A DNA stretch of 8,532 nt, from NCBI GenBank assembly GCA_937915735.1, contig CALGGS010000119.1:1-8532 (forward strand), read 5' to 3'. Made by a program: the position numbers and the translations under genes. How positions within the stretch are numbered: position 1 is the stretch's first letter; each line of letters starts with the position of its first letter. Below the pieces are notes generated by a model. The model searched no databases, was not told the origin of the DNA, and worked only from the letters and a program-made list of their open reading frames with translations. Shown here one piece after another: positions 1 to 7,518 of this stretch. Source of the DNA: an uncultured Treponema sp. Its GTDB lineage: Bacteria; Spirochaetota; Spirochaetia; Treponematales; Treponemataceae.

Positions 1-1741
1 CGGCAGTGTCAAAGTCGGTGGAAACTGTTTCTGGATTGTTGTTGATGATTGCAACCTCGTAGCCGAGCTTTTTTAGCGCCCGCACGCAGCCAACCGAAGC
101 ATAGTCAAATTCGATTCCCTGCCCGATTCGGATAGGTCCGCTTCCTAGAACAATGATTGTGCCTTTTGATTTACAAGAGGGGGCGCCCCCGCATCGTTTT
201 CTCAAAAAATCTTCCGCCTCGTTTTCACCGCCGGTCGTAGAATAAAAATAAGGCGTTTCTGCGTCAAACTCGCCTGCACAAGTGTCGACCATCTTAAATG
301 ACCGTGGAGGGTAGGGCATTTCACCATTCTCCGACTGAGAAATATTTTCCAGTTTCCACAAAAACCACCTGTCGATTTTTGTGATTTCGTGGATTTCTTC
401 TACTGTGAGGAGATTTCGCTTCAAAGCCTGGTAAATCGCAAAGATTCTCTGGTCGCTGCATTGCCCAACTCTCTCGATAATTTTTGCATCACTTTCTTTT
501 GCGAAGCCTGGCAGGTTCAAATCCTTTACGCCCACTTCAAGCCCGCGACAGGCCTTTAAAATCGCTTCCTCGAAGTTCTGGCCAATTGCCATAACTTCGC
601 CTGTCGCCTTCATCTGAGTGCCAAGAGTGCGGCGAGCGTACACAAATTTGTCAAACGGAAACTTCGGCATTTTTACGACGACATAATCCAAAACAGGCTC
701 AAAGCAGGCCTTTGTTTTCTTTGTGACGAAGTTTGGAATCTCGTCCAAAGTGAAGCCAACGGCAATCAGGGCCGCAACTTTTGCAATCGGGTAGCCTGTC
801 GCCTTACTGGCCAGAGCCGAAGAACGGCTGACTCTCGGATTCACTTCAATAACCGCATATTCAAAGCTGTCAGGATTCAGGGCAAACTGGCAGTTACAGC
901 CGCCTTCAATCTCAAGGGCGCTGATAATGTTCAAGGCCGCCGAGCGCAGCATCTGATATTCCTTGTCCGCAAGGGTCACTGTCGGGGCAATTACAATCGA
1001 GTCTCCGGTATGAACGCCAACAGGGTCAAAGTTTTCCATCGAGCAGACCGTAATTACATTTCCCTTACTGTCGCGCATAACCTCAAACTCAATTTCCTTC
1101 CAGCCGCTGATGCATTTTTCAACCAGAATCTGGTGAATCGGCGAGCGGTGAAGTCCGTTGTGGGCAATCTCGTCAAACTCACGCTCGTTTTTCGCAATGC
1201 CTCCTCCGGTTCCGCCAAGGGTAAAGGCTGGGCGAATAATCACGGGAAAACCAATCACATTTTTTGCAAAGTCAAGAGCGTCCTCGTAATCGGTTACAAC
1301 CTTACTGGGAATACAAGGCTCGCCGATTTCTTCCATCATGTCCTTGAACATCTGACGGTCTTCTGCCTTGTCAATCGTAAGAGGCCTGGCGCCGAGCAAC
1401 TGCACCCCGTTTTCTTCCAGAAATCCAGATTTTGCAAGCTCCATGCTCAAGGTAAGCCCTGTCTGACCGCCCAGTGTGGAAAGAAGAGAGTCCGGCTTTT
1501 CCTTTTGAATAATCCGTTTGAGAGTTGTAAGAGTAAGAGGCTCCAAATAAATCTCGTCCGCCATAAAATGATCCGTCATAAGAGTCGCAGGATTCGAGTT
1601 TACAAGACAAACCTCAAGCCCCAGTTCCTTCAAGGCCTTACAGGCCTGATTTCCCGCATAATCAAATTCCGCAGCCTGTCCAATCACAATCGGCCCCGAG
1701 CCAATAATCATAACTTTGTGAATATTTTTATTTAGTGGCAT
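1..1741 (-). CDS. carB: Carbamoyl-phosphate synthase large subunit, N-terminal ~580 residues (runs off left edge)
   Basis: CarB makes carbamoyl phosphate from bicarbonate, two ATP and ammonia channelled from CarA, feeding cytosolic pyrimidine and arginine synthesis. Reading from ATG at 1741 gives MPLNKNIHKVMIIGSGPIVI, the classic CarB start. The first ATP-grasp shows FTLGGTGGG near residue 172, then HTGDSIVIAP and EVNPRVSRSSALASKATGYP. The anchors DRWFL (near 459) and VDTCAGEF (near 485) mark the oligomerization domain, and GSGPIRIGQGIEFDY opens the second synthetase half, which is cut at NPETVSTDFDTA by the window edge. The frame is open throughout. The start overlaps the carA end by 14 nt with GGAG (1749-1752) 7 nt upstream, so translation is probably coupled. 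Oddities: the stretch between DRWFL and VDTC is only about 23 residues, against roughly 65 in E. coli as I recall it, and the linker before the second half carries a GC palindrome. Identity is certain; activity is likely. Confidence 0.96.
   Translation of the reverse strand, partial: MPLNKNIHKVMIIGSGPIVIGQAAEFDYAGNQACKALKELGLEVCLVNSNPATLMTDHFMADEIYLEPLTLTTLKRIIQKEKPDSLLSTLGGQTGLTLSMELAKSGFLEENGVQLLGARPLTIDKAEDRQMFKDMMEEIGEPCIPSKVVTDYEDALDFAKNVIGFPVIIRPAFTLGGTGGGIAKNEREFDEIAHNGLHRSPIHQILVEKCISGWKEIEFEVMRDSKGNVITVCSMENFDPVGVHTGDSIVIAPTVTLADKEYQMLRSAALNIISALEIEGGCNCQFALNPDSFEYAVIEVNPRVSRSSALASKATGYPIAKVAALIAVGFTLDEIPNFVTKKTKACFEPVLDYVVVKMPKFPFDKFVYARRTLGTQMKATGEVMAIGQNFEEAILKACRGLEVGVKDLNLPGFAKESDAKIIERVGQCSDQRIFAIYQALKRNLLTVEEIHEITKIDRWFLWKLENISQSENGEMPYPPRSFKMVDTCAGEFDAETPYFYSTTGGENEAEDFLRKRCGGAPSCKSKGTIIVLGSGPIRIGQGIEFDYASVGCVRALKKLGYEVAIINNNPETVSTDFDTA
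179..190. repeat. Perfect 12-bp GC palindrome inside carB
   Basis: GGGGGCGCCCCC is its own reverse complement. In carB it encodes part of a Cys/Gly-rich linker (RKRCGGAPSCKSKG) just before the second synthetase half. E. coli CarB has a shorter linker here (STYEEECEANPS, then the next domain). That this is a remnant of an inserted palindromic element is inference. Confidence 0.55.
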
Positions 1742-2981
1742 GTTGATTCTCCATAATCTTTAAAAACTTATCGAACAAAAAGTTTGTATCGTGAGGTCCC
1801 CCGCAGGCTTCGGGATGGAACTGCACGCTAAAGGCCGGAATGTCCGTGTAAGTAACGCCCTCACAGGTGCCGTCGTTTGCGTTTACAAAGCTAAGGCGCG
1901 CAAAAGGTGGCAGCGTCTGGCTTTCTACCGCATACCCGTGGTTCTGGCTTGTGATGTAAACTCTGCCGCTTTCTAAATCCTTGCAGGGGTGATTTCCCCC
2001 TCGGTGTCCGTATTTTAGCTTGCTTGTTTTTGCCCCCCGCGCAAGGGCAAGCATCTGATGCCCCAGACAGATTCCAAAAATAGGGATTGCCTTTTCTGTC
2101 ATTGTCTCGCTTGCCTTTCCTGTCATTGTCGGACTTGATCCGACAATCTCCTTATTCCATTCGCACAGTTTTTTGATTTCCAAAATCACGCCTGAATTTT
2201 CCGCCGGGTCGCCTGGCCCGTTACTGAGCATAAGGCCGTCCGGGCTAAGTGAGATAATTTCTTCCGCCCTTGTGTTGTATGGAAGAACCGTCACCTTGCA
2301 GCCTCGTTTTTCAAGCTCACGCTGAATGTTTGCTTTTGCGCCAAAATCCCAGAGAACAACAGATTTTAAGGAGGGGAAAGTCTTCCCCTGCGCGCCCACT
2401 TCGTTGGTCGCTACCCCTTCTCCTAAGGGGGACGCTATGCTTTCCCCCTTAAAATCCCCCTCCTTATTACTTTGCACACTTTTCACAGCATTTTCAATTT
2501 TATATGAGCGGATTTCTTTTAATATTTCTTCGCCGTCAATAATATTTCCCTTTTCAGTTTTTAAGCGTTCACTTTCTTTTCCGCTTAAAATCATTCCGTT
2601 CATAACGCCCGCATTGCGGAGCTTTTTTGTGAGTGCCCTCGTATCGATTCCTGCAATGCCGACGATGCGCTGCTCCTTCAAAAATGTGTCCAAGTCGCCT
2701 TCACAGCGGAAATTGCTCGCTCTTTCACAAAGCTCACGCACGATGTAGCCTCGTACCCACGATTTTCTGCTTTCAAAATCTTCTTTTTCGACACCGTAGT
2801 TTCCGATGAGCGGGAAGGTTTGCGTAACGATTTGTCCGAAGTAACTCGGGTCGGTAAGCGTTTCGACATAGCCTGTCATTCCTGTCGTAAAAACAACCTC
2901 GCCGACAGTCCGCCCCGTTTCTCCGATTGAAAAACCTTCAAAAACTGTTCCGTCTTGTAAAATTAAGTATGCCTTGCTCAT
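1728..2981 (-). CDS. carA: Carbamoyl-phosphate synthase small (glutaminase) subunit
   Basis: CarA hydrolyses glutamine and passes ammonia to CarB. From ATG at 2981 (MSKAYLILQDGTVFEG) the protein is 417 residues, against about 382 in E. coli. The N-terminal domain shows GEVVFTTGMTGYVETLTDPS and GIDTRALTKKLR. The class I glutaminase domain starts near residue 209 with VLWDFGAKANI, then LSNGPGDP, the nucleophile Cys305 in GICLGHQ, and the His389/Glu391 pair in FHPEACGGPHD, so the catalytic triad is intact. The extra length sits in two linkers (about residues 170-207 and 278-298), both encoded by palindromic repeat DNA. A TTG at 3011 would add ten residues (MSERLFFGAK), but family starts resemble MSKAYL, and the TTG lies in a terminator-like hairpin, so ATG 2981 is preferred. 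The Shine-Dalgarno is weak (GGGG, 5 nt upstream). First gene of the carA-carB operon. Confidence 0.96.
   Translation of the reverse strand: MSKAYLILQDGTVFEGFSIGETGRTVGEVVFTTGMTGYVETLTDPSYFGQIVTQTFPLIGNYGVEKEDFESRKSWVRGYIVRELCERASNFRCEGDLDTFLKEQRIVGIAGIDTRALTKKLRNAGVMNGMILSGKESERLKTEKGNIIDGEEILKEIRSYKIENAVKSVQSNKEGDFKGESIASPLGEGVATNEVGAQGKTFPSLKSVVLWDFGAKANIQRELEKRGCKVTVLPYNTRAEEIISLSPDGLMLSNGPGDPAENSGVILEIKKLCEWNKEIVGSSPTMTGKASETMTEKAIPIFGICLGHQMLALARGAKTSKLKYGHRGGNHPCKDLESGRVYITSQNHGYAVESQTLPPFARLSFVNANDGTCEGVTYTDIPAFSVQFHPEACGGPHDTNFLFDKFLKIMENQHATK
1749..1752 (-). promoter_or_regulatory. Ribosome binding site of carB inside the carA end
   Basis: GGAG lies 7 nt before the carB ATG at 1741, within the last codons of carA. 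It fixes the carB start and supports translational coupling across the 14-nt overlap. Confidence 0.8.
2087..2147. repeat. REP-like palindromic element in frame inside carA
   Basis: On the carA strand, arms ATTGTCGGA and TCCGACAAT surround the loop TCAAG (2125-2147). They are followed by two 20-nt copies of a GACAATGACAG-A-AAGGCAA unit (2111-2130 and 2087-2106, one mismatch, period 24 nt). The same loop, a 9-bp stem and a trailing GACAGGA occur in the intergenic repeat at 3246-3275. The 24-nt period is eight codons, so the frame is kept. It encodes about EIVGSSPTMTGKASETMTEK, which interrupts the glutaminase domain just before IPIFGICLGHQ. Confidence 0.8.
2362..2456. repeat. Second inverted-repeat element in frame inside carA
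   Basis: The outer arms are near-perfect inverted repeats: GATTTTAAGGAGGGGAAAG (2362-2380) against CTTTCCCCCTTAAAATC (2440-2456), differing by two inserted bases. An inner hairpin has arms CCCCTT (2414-2419) and AAGGGG (2425-2430) with loop CTCCT. The roughly 95-bp unit is unlike the 2087-2147 element. It codes without stops for the Gly/Glu-rich linker between the two CarA domains (about residues 170-207). Confidence 0.75.
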
Positions 2982-2990
2982 TTTTGCCCC

Positions 2991-3044
2991 AAAAAAAAGA
3001 CGCTCACTCAATTTGACGAAAAATTTCGCCAGAATGAATGAACG
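2991..3044 (-). terminator. Candidate leader terminator/attenuator of carAB
   Basis: On the minus strand, arms CGTTCATTC (3044-3036) and GAGTGAGCG (3009-3001) can form a 9-bp stem with two G-U pairs. It encloses a second small hairpin (3030-3015, GGCGAAA against TTTCGTC) and is followed by TC and eight T (2998-2991), 10 nt before the carA ATG. This is the layout of an intrinsic terminator inside a 5' leader, as expected for pyrimidine-regulated attenuation. No PyrR binding loop or competing antiterminator was recognised. Confidence 0.45.
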
Positions 3045-3064
3045 CCTTTGTTCAAGTTGGGAGA

Positions 3065-3093
3065 ATTATATTGATTAAAAGAATTTTCGTCAA
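3065..3093 (-). promoter_or_regulatory. Sigma-70 promoter of the carAB operon
   Basis: On the minus strand, TTGACG (3093-3088) is followed by a 17-bp AT-rich spacer and a perfect TATAAT (3070-3065). The predicted transcript starts near 3057 and gives a leader of about 75 nt before the carA ATG. The -35 stretch TTGACGAAAA recurs inverted in the leader (about 3012-3021), which could be a symmetric binding site. Confidence 0.85.
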
Positions 3094-3174
3094 TGAAAAT
3101 ACGCAAGAAGTTGCCATAATATAATTCAAGGACGGACGGTGATGGCGTAGCCGCAAGGCAAGCGGGAAGCATTG

Positions 3175-3357
3175 TCACTTGTCATTCCCGCTCTATGCCT
3201 TGTCATTCCCGCACTCCGACGCGGGAATCTCTCTTGCATTACAAGATTGCCCGGTCAAGCCGGGCAATGACAGGATGGGCACGACAAGCAATGCCCTTGC
3301 GCACGGCAATGACACTGGAGCAGTCTCGGCAATGACAGAACTGGCACGACAGGGTCT
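3175..3357. repeat. Cluster of REP-like palindromes in the divergent intergenic region
   Basis: Units in order: GTCATTCCCGC twice (3181-3191 and 3202-3212, period 21); a hairpin with arms ATTCCCGC (3205-3212) and GCGGGAAT (3221-3228); a perfect 9-bp hairpin with arms ATTGCCCGG (3246-3254) and CCGGGCAAT (3260-3268), loop TCAAG; and GGCAATGACA three times (3263, 3305, 3328), two of them followed at similar spacing by GGCACGACA. No gene is credible in this stretch. The sequence from about 3121 to 3175 is similarly GC-rich but shows no clear repeat. Confidence 0.8.
3282..3314 (+). repeat. 33-nt direct repeat, copy A (upstream of the lipoprotein gene)
   Basis: All 33 nt match 7486-7518 exactly; the repeat begins CGACAAGCAATGCCC and ends CGGCAATGACA. 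The two copies are 4,204 bp apart in the same orientation and bracket the lipoprotein gene with its promoter. Confidence 0.9.
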
Positions 3358-3360
3358 CCG

Positions 3361-3389
3361 CTGACAAATCCATATTTTTGCGTTATAAT
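3361..3389 (+). promoter_or_regulatory. Sigma-70 promoter of the large lipoprotein gene
   Basis: CTGACA (3361-3366), a 17-bp spacer and a perfect TATAAT (3384-3389) predict a start near 3397 and a leader of about 50 nt. The -35 box directly touches the end of the repeat cluster. Confidence 0.8.
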
Positions 3390-3432
3390 GATTTGCGTTG
3401 CCGGGAAGGCCTAGAAGCGTATTTCCAAAATC

Positions 3433-3440
3433 AGAAGGAG
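3433..3440 (+). promoter_or_regulatory. Ribosome binding site fixing the lipoprotein start
   Basis: AGAAGGAG sits 6 nt before ATG 3447. This strong site shows that translation begins at 3447, upstream of the frame break, and not at the TTG (3890) that opens the longest uninterrupted frame. Confidence 0.85.
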
Positions 3441-3446
3441 TTTATT

Positions 3447-6400
3447 ATGAACAAAAAGTCAATTTTCGTAACTCTTAAAAGACTGTTTATTATACTAGGG
3501 GGGGTATTTGCGTAATCCTTCTTTCATGTGAGAATTTTCTTGAAGGAGCTACCCTAAAAGAGCAGCTTGAAAAGGACATCGCCTACGCAGAGGCAAAAGC
3601 CTATGAAATCCGCATTGAGTGCGACGATGGCACAGGCTCAATCCTCACCGAGACAATCCTTTCAAAAAAAGTAACCGACAAGTTCAACATAGAGTTCAAG
3701 ATTTCTTCCGGCTACAAATTCACGGGCTGGAAGGCTTATTCAAAATCTTCTAACGGAACGCTCACTGAGCTCTCTTCCCAGACAATCTCATTCTCATCAT
3801 ACAGCACGGAGTCCTCGGACGGGATTTACAAGGTCACGGCAACCTTTGCGGGACTTGCGGAGGGAATCGTCATAAAGCCGGTCTGCACATTGCTTCCAAA
3901 AATCGCAAGCATCGCCCCTGCATTAGAATCGTCTGGCTGCGACCAGGACACCCTTGTCTCAGTCACCTTCAACAAGCCTGTTGACACGGAATCTTTCTTT
4001 GACAGTGACGGCCGCCTTACCGGCCTCACAATTTCCTCAGACGGCGAGATTCTCGACGACTACTTTGACACGCCCTATTTTTCCGAGGACAAAAAGACTC
4101 TTTATCTTTCGCCCCTCTGCGCGGCTGACCCTGACAAGCTCCTCCTTGACCTCTACGACACAAGGAGCTTCCGCGACATCACGGTGAGCCTTGTCTTTAA
4201 CGGCGAGAAGGACTGTGACGGAATCGTCCTTACAGAAAACCGAGATCACAGGTACAGAATCAACAAGAATTTCGGGAACCAGAAAAAAGTCCAGCTGGGC
4301 ATAAGCGGCGACACGAGCACAGGCTCCTTCCTTGAGCAGGGAAAAGTCGAGTGCACCGTGGGCTTTTATGTGGAGGTCCAGTACACGGTCAACAAAGATG
4401 ACTATTACCTCGTGGGTCTTGAGGCAGTGAGCAGTTCCGACGGCTCAAGCCGCTCCGACGCAGTAGCAATAAAGCTCACGGCAAAGAACGAGGATGAGGG
4501 AATCTACAAGTACAAAATCCGTGTAACAGAGGAAGTCAACGACATTCTTATAAAAGCAGTTTGCCTTCCGTACCCTGCCGTTGACTCGTATCTGCCATCT
4601 TCAAGCGAAGCGGTCTATTCCAACACCCCAATCACAGTCACATTCAACATGCCCATAGACGAACGCTTTTTTAGATACGAAAAAGACCTTGTTTCTCTTA
4701 CGGATAACGGAACAGATGTTACTTCACTTTTTGATTCGCCTTTAATCGATGAGACAAAAACTCTGCTTACATTGCGGCCATCTGAGCGAAAATTGTATGA
4801 CTACATCCTTTCAAAAAATGCAGCATACATCGATTTGGAAGTCTCTCTCGGAGAAAAAATCACAGTAAATAAAACTTACGGCGCAAAAGATTACACTCTT
4901 TCTCTCAAACAGAACGAAAAATCTTCTTTTACCGTGCGCTATGAGCCAAAAATAGAAAGCGTAAAGCCTCAGAAATTCGACTTTTTTGCGACAGGTGCAG
5001 AGCTTTCTCTTGATTCAACAGGTGCAGTTACAAGCCTTGCGTCTGCCCAAAAATTCACTCAGGAAAAAATTGCCGGGCAGGGAACTTTTTCGGACGATGA
5101 ATACAAGGCAAAAATCCTCCAGAACCGCACGAACGGCACGATTTACATTTACGGCCGCTACTACGATGCTGATTCAGGGGTAAATGCCGTCAAAATCACT
5201 CACGAAAGGACAAATTCAAAAGACGGAGCAGCCGTTTCAGAAAACACCGTAACAGCCCCTCTTTATACAAAAGCTTCTGATAACGCAAGATTTTTTACAA
5301 AGGACGGCTACACTTCTTTCTGCATAAAATATGAGATTCCTGATGACCAAGAAAAATCAGACCTTGGCGACGGAGCCATTCTTGTAACCGTAAGCGTGCT
5401 TGATGCTGCGGGAAATCCGAGTGAAGCGGAAAGTTTTACAGTGATTAAGGATAGTTATGTGGATTTAAGTGATGCAATAGTCTGGAATATTCCAGAACCA
5501 GATAAGCAAGATAGTTCAAAAGATACTTGGAACAATGATTATGATTATACAAACCGCAGCTGGAGATTTTTAAATAAGGAAGCTTTCTGTGATTTTTTTG
5601 AAATTAACAGTAAGTACTTAAAATTCAAATTAAATGCTAATTCTCTTCCTGTTTACAGGGGGGCAAAAATCAAAACTTGTTTAGCACAAAGTGTTTATCT
5701 TGAATATGAATCAAAGACCGGTGTGATAAAACAGAAAATGGAGTGGAATGAAGAAAAAACTTGGTGGGGAACAGATTTAAATGTCGATAAATTAGACAAT
5801 CTGGATTTTACTATATGTGTACAGGACGAATTTGGAAATGAAGGAAGTCGAAAATATAAAATGCCTGCTACTGTTGAAAATTATATAGGTTGGACACAAT
5901 GGGGGTATAAATACAAAGCTATTCCGAACAACTGTAAAGTTTATTATGGATCCCAATCTGGTCTTGCCTATATTGGAGTGATAGATGACAAAGATATATA
6001 TGTTAATGGCACTTACCATTTTTTTATTACGGGCATGGATATAGAAAACAGACTTGTCGGTGATGTGATCAGACTTTCTGAAAATAATCTTATAGGTACA
6101 AGCAATTATACAAATTTTGATGGCTTTTCGGATATAGAAATTAATGATAATGTTTTAATCTTACATTTGACAGATGCTGCCTGGGAAAATTATTCCAATG
6201 TAAGTTTCGAAGTTACTTACAAATGGTATATAGATGCTAATAAAAATATGGTTTCTCTTATTGATCCTTCGGCAGTTACTTCTTGGATAGTTTCAAAGAC
6301 TGTTGGACAAAATGTGAGCAGTGAGCAGGAGAAAAAAGACATTTCTTTTGATTTTGGTGTCGATATACCAACATATTTCTATGAAATACAATTAGTATTG

Positions 6401-7462
6401 ATTGGTACAAGTGAGGATTTGCAAGTTCCTGCAAAATTAGAAAAAACATATAATATTAAAAGTGATCCAGCAGATGACACATATCCTCCAAATTTACAAT
6501 GTACAGATATTTTACGAACTACAAAAATGAATGAACTTTACGGAATTGATGAAGACTGGAGCGAGGATTATGTTGTTGTAACAGCCAAAGACCTTTACAG
6601 GGTAAAAGATTCTGTCTCAGACAATTTTTACAGCAGTGGTTTAAGATCCTTTGAACTTTATGTAAATGATGAAAAAACAGCTGTTTTTAAGCCGGAAGAA
6701 TTACGACAACTGTCAGCAAATACTTATGTACTTCCTTTATATGGTAGATTTGTTGCTGATCAAAAAGCACAATTTAAAATAATTGCTTATGATAATAATA
6801 ATAACTCTGCCATACATGAAAAATCTGTAGGAGCAGATTATAATGAAAATTTTGCTAAAATTCTTGATGTTACCTATCTAAACGGAATTTGTAAATTTCG
6901 TTTTAGGCATGTTGATAATGATTATGACCGTTGTAAACTTTATTTGTACAAATGGAAAGATAATCATTGGAATTTAGAAGAATCCATTATTCCTGTTAAT
7001 GGTTCTGCAGCTATTGATAAGGAACGCTTACCATTCAATACTATAATATTATCACCAGAATGTTATTACAAACTGGTTCCTGAATATACTTCTTACAATT
7101 GGTGGTATTTTAAGAGTCCTTACATTTTAAGCACATCAACCAGAAATTCAGGCAGCTACGATCTTATAATGCCAAACGGTTCTTCAAAATCCTCTGTCGC
7201 AGTCTCTTCCGACCAGCCGGTCTTCGTATACACGCTCGTAACCGTAAAAGACTATGCCTTCTGCTCCACCTGGGACACCGCTACCTGGGAATCAAAATTT
7301 CTCAAGCACGTTGGAGACACAGTCCTTGATTTCAGCCCAAGCAACCACAGTCCGAAACGCTACACAATCCCTCTTGATTCAATACACGATGGCGAGTGCT
7401 ATGTGGTAATCGCACACTTTGGCGACGGAAGCACCGTAATGAGCGAGGTAATGCAGAAGTAG
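3447..7462 (+). CDS. Very large repetitive surface lipoprotein, frame broken at a G7 tract (probably phase-variable, OFF)
   Basis: Unnamed family and unknown function; it resembles large Treponema lipoproteins. As given, ATG 3447 reads 22 codons to TAA at 3513. With one more G in the tract at 3498-3504, the frame joins an open stretch to TAG 7460-7462, giving about 1,338 residues. The restored N terminus is KR-rich, then hydrophobic, then LLSC with the lipidated Cys at residue 28, followed by ENFLEGATLKEQLEKD. After it come two similar module pairs: a GYKFTGW-type repeat then a SbsA-like Ig (Big_5) fold, about residues 48-271 and 281-495. The second members carry VTFNKPVD and VTFNMPID. A further Ig-like part ends in DAAGNPSE. 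The centre (nt 5440-7140) is AT-rich and the C-terminal ~105 residues are GC-rich again. It has its own promoter and RBS. Surface exposure and adhesion or antigenic roles are inference. A fixed pseudogene or a sequencing error are the alternatives. Confidence 0.8.
3498..3504 (+). repeat. Homopolymeric G7 tract in the signal peptide codons
   Basis: Seven G follow CTA and precede TATTTGCG. Seven or six G lead to a stop within a few codons; eight (or five) open the full lipoprotein. It codes for the Gly run in the hydrophobic core of the signal peptide, where a changed Gly number is tolerable. Confidence 0.85.
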
Positions 7463-7485
7463 AGATTGCCTGGTCTAAGTAAGGG

Positions 7486-7518
7486 CGACAAGCAATGCCC
7501 TTGCGCACGGCAATGACA
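7486..7518 (+). repeat. 33-nt direct repeat, copy B (downstream of the lipoprotein gene)
   Basis: Exact copy of 3282-3314, starting 24 nt after the lipoprotein stop codon. The preceding GATTGCCTGGTC (7465-7476) resembles GATTGCCCGGTC in the upstream cluster, but the palindrome there is degenerate, so this copy is a worn member of the same family. Confidence 0.9.

Noticed and set aside
1010..1735. 241-codon open frame on the plus strand
   Set aside because: It lies opposite carB, whose motifs are unmistakable on the minus strand. No recognisable protein and no RBS; it is a shadow frame.
3009..3011. TTG at 3011 as the carA start
   Set aside because: It adds ten residues unlike the family's N terminus and sits inside the leader hairpin; ATG 2981 matches CarA starts.
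3175..3357. CRISPR array
   Set aside because: The repeats are short, unevenly spaced, palindromic and variable, with no unique spacers of constant length and no cas genes nearby.
3179..3364. 61-codon plus-strand frame in the intergenic region
   Set aside because: It consists entirely of REP-like repeats, with no RBS and no protein-like character.
3890..3892. TTG at 3890 as the true start of the large protein
   Set aside because: The same frame is open back to 3527 with a lipobox Cys, the upstream ATG 3447 has a good RBS and promoter, and 3890 has no RBS. It only marks where the longest uninterrupted frame can begin.
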